A stretch of 6,584 nucleotides of DNA from Oligoflexia bacterium (GTDB lineage Bacteria > Myxococcota_A > UBA796 > UBA2385): positions 1 to 6,584 of the forward strand of contig JAADHA010000609.1 in NCBI GenBank assembly GCA_013152105.1, in the 5' to 3' direction. Positions 1-5,616 of this stretch are shown here, piece after piece. Numbering within the stretch: the first letter of the stretch is position 1; the number at the start of each line of letters is the position of its first letter. Below the pieces are notes generated by a model that ran no database searches, was not told the DNA's origin, and was given only the letters and a program-made list of their open reading frames with translations. The position numbers and the translations under genes are program-made.

Positions 1-41
1 GGGGCGATGGTCCATGATCGGGCTCCGGGCTGGCTCAACCT

Positions 42-191
42 CTATGCCGCAGCGGCAACAGTGACAGTCGAGACTGGAGCCGGCGGTGTCAGGCCGGCCC
101 GAACAGCTTCATGCTCAGCCAGCAGGAAGCCCTGGCCGCCGGGCGCGCGGTTGAAAATGAGCGCGTCCTTGGCGCCCTTGGTGGCCAGGAT
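42..191 (-). pseudogene. Possible minus-strand gene remnant (C-terminal fragment), unrecognised
   Basis: Reading the minus strand, an open frame ends at TAG (42-44). Its upstream half uses G or C at nearly every third codon position, as the real genes here do (for example the stretch reading ILATKGAKDALIFN, then RAPGGQGFLL). The frame is closed upstream by a TAG near 229-231 and has no ATG, so at most a TTG or CTG start would be possible. The last 15 or so codons, ending in VTVAAAA, lose the third-position bias. I do not recognise the peptide. It could be the tail of a decayed gene or a chance open frame opposite non-coding DNA. The rest of positions 1-243 shows no other gene. Confidence 0.22.
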
Positions 192-205
192 GTGACTGCG
201 GAGCG

Positions 206-234
206 TTGACGACAGCAACTCGCAACACTACCTT
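206..234 (+). promoter_or_regulatory. Candidate sigma70-type promoter for the zinc operon
   Basis: TTGACG (206-211) is followed after 17 bases by TACCTT (229-234), which keeps the T1, A2 and T6 of a -10 box. It lies just upstream of the first gene of the plus-strand run. The -35 region overlaps a small inverted repeat, GTTG (205-208) and CAAC (216-219), which could be part of an operator such as a Zur site, but it matches no Zur consensus I can vouch for. Transcription would begin near 241, so the ATG at 244 would be nearly leaderless; the in-frame ATG at 274 is an alternative start. This is inferred from pattern only. Confidence 0.28.
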
Positions 235-243
235 GCGGGCGTC

Positions 244-627
244 ATGCCTCATGCCCTGCGACGCCTCGGTACCATGCTCGCCCTCCTGGGCGCGCTTGCC
301 GTCGTCGTCGCGCCGCTGCTGCTCGCCTCGCATCGCGCCTTGGTGCATCATGCCCGCTGCGTCGAGCATGGCGAGCTGATCGAGCTCGCCCCGGCCGCCG
401 GGCCCCATGTGGTTCAGCACGCGCCCGCCCTAGTCTCGGGTCTGGGCCACAACCAGGACGGCCACTGCACCCTGGACCAGGGGCTGATGGCCGCGGTGTC
501 GATCAGCCATGGCACCAGCATCGAACTCGTGGAGCACCCGACGGACAGCCCGGTGCTGCTCACCGCCGCGCCTCGCGGTCCGCCCCTTCGCTACGCCCCC
601 AAGACATCACCTCCGTCCTGCGCCTGA
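244..627 (+). CDS. Small exported His/Cys-rich protein, putative periplasmic metal-binding protein
   Basis: This 127-residue protein has an N-terminal basic patch (RR at 6-7) followed by a hydrophobic stretch (about 11-28) that fits a signal peptide or anchor. The remainder is rich in potential metal ligands: eleven His in all (3, 30, 35, 36, 42, 55, 59, 69, 74, 89, 98) and Cys 39, 75 and 126. Two clusters stand out, HHARCVEHGE (35-44) and HNQDGHC (69-75). The C-terminus is Pro-rich (RGPP, SPP). I recall similar small proteins with C-x-EHGE and H-x-HC patterns next to zinc-uptake genes in delta-proteobacterial-type genomes, but cannot name a family. It is the first gene of the zinc run, 68 bases before the barrel gene, so a role in holding or delivering periplasmic zinc is inferred. 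No clear Shine-Dalgarno precedes ATG 244; ATG 274 (Met11) would still leave the hydrophobic segment intact. Confidence 0.72.
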   Translation: MPHALRRLGTMLALLGALAVVVAPLLLASHRALVHHARCVEHGELIELAPAAGPHVVQHAPALVSGLGHNQDGHCTLDQGLMAAVSISHGTSIELVEHPTDSPVLLTAAPRGPPLRYAPKTSPPSCA

Positions 628-652
628 TCTGACCTCCAGCCGCCGGGATGTA

Positions 653-688
653 CCTGTGCGGCTGACACCCTTGATCTCGCTGCACAGG
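653..688 (+). promoter_or_regulatory. RNA hairpin sequestering the ribosome binding site of the barrel gene
   Basis: CCTGTGCGGC (653-662) pairs with GCTGCACAGG (679-688): nine Watson-Crick pairs and one G-U, with a 16-base loop. The 3' arm includes the first three bases of the Shine-Dalgarno AGGA (686-689), which sits six bases before the ATG at 696. In the folded mRNA the ribosome site of the porin gene would therefore be largely masked. There is no T-run after the stem, so it is not a terminator. The pairing is seen directly; a regulatory role is inferred. Confidence 0.45.
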
Positions 689-695
689 ACCCTTC

Positions 696-1829
696 ATGCT
701 TCCCTCCCTCGTGGCCCTCGGGCTGCTGGGCCAGGGCTCTGCCTTTGCGCAAGAGCCCGCCCCGGCTGCGCCCGACCAGGCCGATCTTTCCGATGACATC
801 GCGGCCTTTCTAGGTGAGGATACCGCGACCGCGGCGTCTACAGCTCCTCCGCCGCCCGCGCCGGTGCCCTCGTCCTCGCCCAATGCCTTCAACCCGCGAA
901 TCACCGCCTTCGCCGACTTCCTGACGACGGTGGGGGTGGACAGTGGTGGGGTGATGCCGGGCTCTGGACCGTGGGTCCGTAGTTTCGAGCTCGATATTCG
1001 GGCGGATGTGGACCCCTTCGCAAAGGCGGTGGCCATCATCCCGGTCGAGCAGGAGCAGCCGGATCTGCGACCCTCGGGCACGCCGAACAGTGAGCCGCCA
1101 TCGTTCGCAATCTCCCCTGAAGAGCTGTACATCGATCTGGTCGCCCTGCCGGGGGGCTTGTCCTCGCGAGTCGGGCAGCAGAAGCTACCCTTTGGTCTGA
1201 CCAATCGCATGCACGCCCACGACTGGCCCTGGCCCGATGCGCCGCTGCCCTTCGCGGCGGTGATGGGCGATGGGGGCATGTCAGATGTGGCTGCCACACT
1301 GGCCTGGCGGGTGGCGACGCCGGGGGCGGGCGCGTTCACCGTGACGGGCGCGGCCCTTGCCGGGACCGCTTTCGACCCGAGCGGGCTGGATGCCAGCCCT
1401 GGCTGGCTGGGGCGTGCCGAGTACTTCGGGACCTTCGGCGACCTTCAGCTTGGACTTGGCGCCAGCAGCACGGGGCAGTCCAACAACCGGGCCGATGGCA
1501 CAGACCTCATGCTGCGTTGGCGAAAGGACTCGTGGCACAGCATTGTGCTGATCGCCGAGGGCTTCCGATCGGTCAAGGCTGGGGTCGCCACCCCCTTTGG
1601 CTGGACCTCGACGCTGCAACTCCAGCCCACGCGACCGTTCTACATCGGCCTGCGGCTGGACGAGCTGGCGGGAGCCTGGCAGTACGCCGGCTACGTCTCC
1701 TACTACACCACTGAATTCCTGCGCTTGCGACTCGGTGCCACCACGGACCTCGACACCGTCACCGGTAACGCGCAGCTCACCGTTGTCTGGGGTTCACACC
1801 CCACCGAACCTTACTGGGTGAACCAATGA
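696..1829 (+). CDS. Outer-membrane porin-like beta-barrel of the zinc-uptake-associated type
   Basis: The protein has 377 residues. It begins with a short hydrophobic signal-like segment ending at SAFA (15-18), followed by a Pro/Ala-rich linker (20-64), then a region of alternating polar and hydrophobic residues typical of a barrel. Recognisable marks of this family are NPRITAFADF (66-75), an HDWPW motif (175-179) and a terminal WGSHPTEPYWVN (365-376); close relatives I recall end in G-x-HP-x-x-PYWVN. There is no TonB box or plug domain, so passive or porin-like passage of metal is more likely than TonB-driven uptake. The signal peptide lacks the usual basic residues, but an in-frame TGA at 672-674 bars a longer start, and AGGA (686-689) supports ATG 696. 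Its stop overlaps the start of the substrate-binding protein gene (ATGA), implying translational coupling. Substrate zinc is inferred from these neighbours. Confidence 0.8.
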   Translation: MLPSLVALGLLGQGSAFAQEPAPAAPDQADLSDDIAAFLGEDTATAASTAPPPPAPVPSSSPNAFNPRITAFADFLTTVGVDSGGVMPGSGPWVRSFELDIRADVDPFAKAVAIIPVEQEQPDLRPSGTPNSEPPSFAISPEELYIDLVALPGGLSSRVGQQKLPFGLTNRMHAHDWPWPDAPLPFAAVMGDGGMSDVAATLAWRVATPGAGAFTVTGAALAGTAFDPSGLDASPGWLGRAEYFGTFGDLQLGLGASSTGQSNNRADGTDLMLRWRKDSWHSIVLIAEGFRSVKAGVATPFGWTSTLQLQPTRPFYIGLRLDELAGAWQYAGYVSYYTTEFLRLRLGATTDLDTVTGNAQLTVVWGSHPTEPYWVNQ

Positions 1830-2824
1830 AACTTCGAAACCTCTTCCTGATCCTCTTCACGTCGCTTCTGGCGACGACGCTGAGTACACCCGCCTATGCC
1901 CTCGACATCGTGACGACGTTGCCCTGGCTGGGCGACATCGCGGGGCGTATCGCCCCTGACGCCAACATCACGGTGTTGGCTCGGGGCACCGAAGACCCCC
2001 ACCACATCTCCCCGACCCCGGCCCTGATGGCCAAGGTCACCCAGGCTGATCTCTACATAGAGAACGGCATGAGTCTGGAGCTGTGGTCTGAACGGCTGCT
2101 GGACGGTGCGGGCAACGCCAAGATCCGCCCGGGCGCGGTCGGCTATGTGCGCGCCTCGGACGGCGTGCCAAGGCTCGAGGTCCCGGCCGTTCTGACCCGC
2201 GCCAACGGTGACCTCCACCCCGATGGCAACCCCCACGTGTGGCTGGATCCGCTGAACGGCGCGGTCGCCGCCGACAACATCGCGGCTGGGCTGGGGCGAG
2301 TCGATCCCGTCAACGCCGCCGCCTACACGCAGCGTGCCCGGGACTTCCGGGCGCAGATCGACCAGGCGCTCTTCGGTAGTGACCTGGTGGGCTTCATGGG
2401 CGGCGCCAGCTTGGAGAAGCTGGCCCGGTCGGGTCGCTTGCGGGAGTTCTTGCAGAGCAAGGGCTTGGAGAGTCGCCTGGGCGGCTGGTTGGGGCGTGTT
2501 CCCGTTGGCAAGAAGGTCGTGTTCTACCACCAGAGCTGGGCCTACCTGGTCGATCGCTTCGGGCTGACACAGGTCGGAACGATTGAAGACCGCCCGGGCG
2601 TGAGCCCCTCGGCGTCCCACAAGGACCAGCTCTCGGCTGCGATGAAGGTGGCAGGCTGCACGACCATCGGGGTCACCAGCTACTACAGCGACCGCATTGC
2701 AAAGGCGCTGGCCGCTGAGACGGGCGCGACAGTCTACACGATCCCCGGCGATGTGGGCGGAGTGCCCGAAGCCACCGACTACTTCAAGCTGTTCGACACG
2801 CTCGTCGACGGCGTCATCAAGTGA
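1826..2824 (+). CDS. znuA: Periplasmic zinc (metal) ABC transporter substrate-binding protein, ZnuA/TroA type
   Basis: This 332-residue protein belongs to the cluster A-I metal-binding proteins (TroA/ZnuA/PsaA superfamily). A signal peptide (1-25, cleavage after AYA) has no lipobox, so it is soluble in the periplasm. Visible metal ligands are His59 (EDPHHISPTP), His137 (NPHVWLDP) and His235 (FYHQSWAYL); Asp309 (IPGD) is the probable fourth. A His at the third site, where Mn-binding PsaA has Glu, favours zinc. The His-rich acidic loop of Escherichia coli ZnuA is missing. A segment of about 35 residues before the third His (190-225, with LGGWLGR) is a feature of one zinc-binding subgroup rather than of ZnuA itself. 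The PGVSPSASH segment (258-265) is a family mark. The ATG overlaps the barrel stop by four bases; GGGTG (1816-1820) could serve as a weak ribosome site. It should pass zinc to the permease encoded next. Confidence 0.92.
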   Translation: MKLRNLFLILFTSLLATTLSTPAYALDIVTTLPWLGDIAGRIAPDANITVLARGTEDPHHISPTPALMAKVTQADLYIENGMSLELWSERLLDGAGNAKIRPGAVGYVRASDGVPRLEVPAVLTRANGDLHPDGNPHVWLDPLNGAVAADNIAAGLGRVDPVNAAAYTQRARDFRAQIDQALFGSDLVGFMGGASLEKLARSGRLREFLQSKGLESRLGGWLGRVPVGKKVVFYHQSWAYLVDRFGLTQVGTIEDRPGVSPSASHKDQLSAAMKVAGCTTIGVTSYYSDRIAKALAAETGATVYTIPGDVGGVPEATDYFKLFDTLVDGVIK

Positions 2825-2831
2825 GGTCCCC

Positions 2832-4058
2832 ATGTCCGATCTGAGCTGGATGCTCGCCCCTGTCGCCGTCTGCCTGATCACGGTGGCGGCCTTGAGCTGG
2901 TTCGGGCTGCATGTGTTGCAGCGAGGTGTGATCTTCGTCGACCTGGCGCTTGCCCAGATGGCGGCGCTGGGCGCGACCTTTGCCGTGTTCCTTGGGCACG
3001 ACCCGGACGAACCGCTCACCTTGCTGCTCAGCCTGCTGTTCACGATGCTCGGAGCGATCGCCTTCGCCAGCCTTCGACAGTTCGAGAAACGGGTACCACA
3101 AGAGGCCATCATCGGCATCTCCTACGCGGTCAGCGCCGCGCTGGGCGTGCTGCTCATCGAGCTGGCCAGCGACCCGCACGGCGCCGAGAAGGTTCAGCAC
3201 CTGATGGTGGGCAACATCGTCTGGGTACAGTGGGGAGAGGTTGCCACCGCCGCCGCCGTGGTCGCTGTTGTGGGCGTGGTCCACGCGGTCTTTCGCGAGC
3301 GCTTCCTGTCGATCAGCATGGACGCCGCTGGGGCCACCGCCCGGGGCGTGCGAGTCGGCGCCTGGGACCTGCTCTTCTACATGACCTTCGGCGCAGTCCT
3401 GACGTCCATCGTCAGCATCGTGGGTGTGCTCCTGGTGTTCAGTTTCCTCATCATCCCTTCGGTGGTGGGGCGGCTGTTCGCCAAGAGCATTGGAGGCCGG
3501 CTGGCCATCAGCTATGGCCTGGGCATCTTGGCCAGTGTTCTCGGCGTCAGCGTCAGCTACGAGCACAGCACGGGCCCGATCATCGTCGCCATCCTGGGTC
3601 TCGCGCTGGTGACCGCGCTGTCGGTCGTCAGCGTGCGCCAGGCGGCGTCTCCAGTTCGGCAGTTCGGCAAGATCGTCGGTACAGGCGGCTTGGTTCTGGC
3701 CGTGCTTTGGGGTTTTGCCCAGGTTCCCGTCGCGGCTCACGCGCACGAGCACGCACAGGCCGATGATGTCGCCGCGCCTGCCGCCACAACCGATGCAGAC
3801 CCACTCAGCCAGCTCGCGTCCGCGGTGGCGATGGTGCGCAAGGGCGATCCCGCCGGGCTCTCCGCGCTGGCCGCCCTGACCCAGGTCGATGCCCCCTTCA
3901 TTCGAATGGAGGCCCACGACCGCCTGACCGTGCTGGCCGGCGACGAAGCGGTCGCCTACGATCCCATGAAGGGCCCCGACACGGGGGCCTGGGCGGTGTG
4001 GGCCGCGGCGCCGACCCCTGGCTGGCAGGACCGAGCGGCGGGCTTGGTCGATCCCTGA
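2832..4058 (+). CDS. znuB: Zinc ABC transporter permease (ABC-3/ZnuB family) with extra C-terminal His and soluble region
   Basis: The 408-residue product starts at ATG 2832, eight bases after the previous gene; GAGG (2823-2826), overlapping the upstream stop, is a fitting Shine-Dalgarno. Residues 1 to about 268 form the ABC-3 permease domain with about eight hydrophobic segments. It includes FVDLALAQMAALG (35-47), where canonical members have a His in place of Gln42, and SFLIIPS (204-210). Usual family length is about 260-290 residues, so some 120 residues are additional: a ninth hydrophobic segment (281-300), AHAHEHA (302-308), an Ala-rich linker, and a soluble tail (325-408) whose helical LSALAALTQVDAPFIRMEAHDRL pattern (343-365) looks HEAT-like. 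The His cluster probably faces the periplasm, though orientation was not computed. It would pair with the ZnuA-like protein; no ATPase gene adjoins. An earlier in-frame ATG at 2697 lies inside znuA and gives an atypical Arg/Ser/Pro-rich leader, so it was not used. Confidence 0.9.
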   Translation: MSDLSWMLAPVAVCLITVAALSWFGLHVLQRGVIFVDLALAQMAALGATFAVFLGHDPDEPLTLLLSLLFTMLGAIAFASLRQFEKRVPQEAIIGISYAVSAALGVLLIELASDPHGAEKVQHLMVGNIVWVQWGEVATAAAVVAVVGVVHAVFRERFLSISMDAAGATARGVRVGAWDLLFYMTFGAVLTSIVSIVGVLLVFSFLIIPSVVGRLFAKSIGGRLAISYGLGILASVLGVSVSYEHSTGPIIVAILGLALVTALSVVSVRQAASPVRQFGKIVGTGGLVLAVLWGFAQVPVAAHAHEHAQADDVAAPAATTDADPLSQLASAVAMVRKGDPAGLSALAALTQVDAPFIRMEAHDRLTVLAGDEAVAYDPMKGPDTGAWAVWAAAPTPGWQDRAAGLVDP

Positions 4059-4067
4059 GTAGGGACC

Positions 4068-4610
4068 GTGCTCGCTCGGTTAGCTGGCGACGTGTCTGCC
4101 AACGCCATTCAAGACCCGCTTCCGGCCGATTGCCTGATTCGTGCTGCGACCATCAAGGACGCCGCGGGAATGGCGGATGTCTGGCGCTGCCGCCACTCGG
4201 GGCCGCGCCTGGATGCCGTGGTTGGCATCGCCGCGGAGATCAATCGGGCCGCCCGGGGTGAGGGTCGGTTGGTTCTGGTGGCGGTGCTTGGTGGCCGGGT
4301 CGTCGGGTACGGTCGCGCCCGGCTGTGGTCCTCCGAAGAGGTCGTGGGATACCGCAACTGCCCGGCTGGCTGGTGGCTCAGTGGTGGGCTGGTCCTGCCT
4401 GAGCTGCGCCGCCAGGGCATCGGTCGAGCGCTGATGCGCCAGCGTCTGAACCGGTTGGCCACCACGGTTCACAGCAAGGTGGATGTCGACAATCTCGCGT
4501 CCCGAGGCTGCCATCGGGTCTGTGGCTTTGTGGAACAGACCCGGGACTTTCAGTCCCCTGGGGTGCGAAGCCCCGACACGCCGATGGTGCTGTTGCAGTG
4601 GCGAACTTAG
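4068..4610 (+). CDS. GNAT-family N-acetyltransferase
   Basis: The 180-residue protein has the acetyl-CoA binding motif A RRQGIGRAL (114-122; R/Q-x-x-G-x-G/A pattern) after beta strand SGGLVL (105-110). LIRAATIKDAAGMADVWR (23-40) is the usual N-terminal strand-helix of GNAT enzymes. VDVDNLASRGCHRVCGF (138-154) matches the region where many relatives have N-x-A-S followed by a GF motif, and TRDFQSPGV (158-166) follows. It should transfer an acetyl group from acetyl-CoA to an amine; the acceptor cannot be told. The start is GTG 4068, with AGGG (4061-4064) only three bases upstream, so GTG 4092 (Val9) remains possible. It begins nine bases after the permease stop, so it is probably cotranscribed with the zinc genes, though a functional link is unproven. 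Of the genes here it has the least obvious place in zinc uptake. Confidence 0.82.
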   Translation: MLARLAGDVSANAIQDPLPADCLIRAATIKDAAGMADVWRCRHSGPRLDAVVGIAAEINRAARGEGRLVLVAVLGGRVVGYGRARLWSSEEVVGYRNCPAGWWLSGGLVLPELRRQGIGRALMRQRLNRLATTVHSKVDVDNLASRGCHRVCGFVEQTRDFQSPGVRSPDTPMVLLQWRT

Positions 4611-4718
4611 TGTACGTGATCGGAAGTTCCTGAGCACCCAAGAAGGCGTCATGGCGCGAGCGCTGCGGGTGTGAAGCGATAGCCGAGGGGGTGCGCCGAG
4701 GTGGGTCAGCGTTCGACA

Positions 4719-5558
4719 TCAGGGTGGCCGAGGACTTCCGGGCGGTGGCACCAGCGCCGCCATCCATGTTCGCAGCGCCTGTGCCAGCTCCTGGGCATGG
4801 GTCTTCTGCGGGTTGTGGCCACCGGTCGCGAAGCGCAGGCGCGGACCCGGTGGGCAGGCATTGGCCAGCTCGGCCAGGATGTCGGGGTCCACCATGGGGT
4901 CGTCTTCGCACCAGGCCACCAGGGTCGGCAGCGCCAAGGCGTGTACACGGCGGGCGTGCTGCGTGATCGAGGTGGCGCCGACACAAGCCAGGGTGCGCTC
5001 GAGCGCCTGGTCGGGGTAGCCGACGAAGCCCGCCTGGGCGAAGACCCGCCGCGTGAGCGGACGCAGCCGCCGGAGCAGCCAGGGGTGCTTCACGAGCCAC
5101 CGGACCTGGGCGACTGGCAGCTCGCGCAGCGAAGCATGTGGTCGCAGGCCCGGACTGGACACCAGGGCCAGGCCCGAGAAGGCCGCCGGATTGAGCGCCG
5201 CCGCCGCGGTGGCGACGATGCCTCCCATCGAGTGCCCCAGCAGCACCGGCCGCTCCAGGCCCAGGGCCGCGCACAGCGCTAGCACGACCCGGGCCCGTCC
5301 TTGAGGGGAAGGGTCGGGCTCGGTCGCCACCGAGGTCTCTCCGAAGCCGGGCAGGTCCACGCGCACCAGGCGCGCCGGCGCGGCATCGTCCGAGCACAGG
5401 GCGGGGGCCAGCCAGCGGAAGTCCCGGGCACTGCCTGGGAGGCCATGCACCGCAAGCACGGTGGGCCCCGACCCTTCGTCGATGTAGGCGACCATGCCGT
5501 TGGGCAGGGTCAACAACTGGCGAGGAGGGTCGGAGGGGGTGGCCATGGGTGGCCGCAT
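4719..5558 (-). CDS. Alpha/beta hydrolase fold protein
   Basis: This is a 279-residue single-domain alpha/beta hydrolase of usual length with no signal peptide, so it is probably cytoplasmic. The oxyanion-hole motif HGLPGS lies at 38-43, the nucleophile elbow GHSMGG at 108-113 (Ser110), the acid is probably Asp220 in WCEDDPMV (216-223), and the catalytic His is His248 in GGHNP (246-250). The strand-turn VRVDLPGFGETS (65-76) is also typical. The N-terminal ADAYID-like strand here reads MVAYIDEG (22-29), as in proline iminopeptidase, haloalkane dehalogenase and esterase branches. Without a search the substrate cannot be named; esterase, lactonase and peptidase activity are all open. The start at MRPP (5558) or the internal ATG four codons later (5546) are both possible, and neither has a clear Shine-Dalgarno. 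The gene converges on the GNAT gene and diverges from the ATPase gene, so it is a separate transcription unit. Confidence 0.9.
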   Translation of the reverse strand: MRPPMATPSDPPRQLLTLPNGMVAYIDEGSGPTVLAVHGLPGSARDFRWLAPALCSDDAAPARLVRVDLPGFGETSVATEPDPSPQGRARVVLALCAALGLERPVLLGHSMGGIVATAAAALNPAAFSGLALVSSPGLRPHASLRELPVAQVRWLVKHPWLLRRLRPLTRRVFAQAGFVGYPDQALERTLACVGATSITQHARRVHALALPTLVAWCEDDPMVDPDILAELANACPPGPRLRFATGGHNPQKTHAQELAQALRTWMAALVPPPGSPRPP

Positions 5559-5568
5559 AGCGCGGCGT

Positions 5569-5578
5569 CAAGCGCTTG
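5569..5578. promoter_or_regulatory. Perfect 10-bp palindrome between divergent genes
   Basis: CAAGCGCTTG reads the same on both strands and sits in the 58-base gap between the hydrolase and ATPase genes, whose starts diverge. Its place would suit an operator serving both promoters. No convincing -35/-10 pair was found for either direction, and palindromes this short are common in GC-rich DNA, so this is a weak call. Confidence 0.18.
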
Positions 5579-5616
5579 GAACCGTGGCATCACTGCGGCG
5601 CGTTAGCTTTCGTGCA

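Noticed and set aside
560..1339. A 259-codon minus-strand open frame at the start of the barrel gene
   Set aside because: It is opposite a recognisable barrel gene that has a good ribosome site and conserved motifs, and the translation is low-complexity Ser/Gly/Ala.
2697..2831. A 45-residue N-terminal extension of the permease starting inside znuA
   Set aside because: The leader is Arg/Ser/Pro-rich and lies fully within the znuA coding sequence in another frame, whereas ATG 2832 has a GAGG site and gives the normal family N-terminus.
1811..3118. A 435-codon minus-strand open frame across znuA and the start of the permease gene
   Set aside because: It lies opposite genes with clear signal peptide, metal ligands and operon spacing. 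Its translation is low-complexity in style and shows no recognisable domain; long antisense frames are expected in GC-rich DNA.
2817..3917. A 366-codon minus-strand open frame opposite the permease gene
   Set aside because: The product is rich in His, Asp, Gln and Gly, as expected from reading hydrophobic membrane codons backward, and shows no domain.
4611..4718. A terminator between the convergent GNAT and hydrolase genes
   Set aside because: Only weak pairings were seen (for example CACCC with a distant GGGTG, and GGAAGTTCC), with no stable stem followed by a T-run.
4378..5571. A 397-codon minus-strand open frame over the GNAT and hydrolase genes
   Set aside because: It spans the convergent ends of two well-supported genes and its translation is Ala/Pro/Arg/Gly-rich without motifs, in contrast to the intact hydrolase motifs in the neighbouring frame.
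5559..5616. Sigma70 promoters for the divergent hydrolase and ATPase genes
   Set aside because: TTGACG on the minus strand and TTGGAA on the plus strand have no acceptable -10 box at the right spacing.
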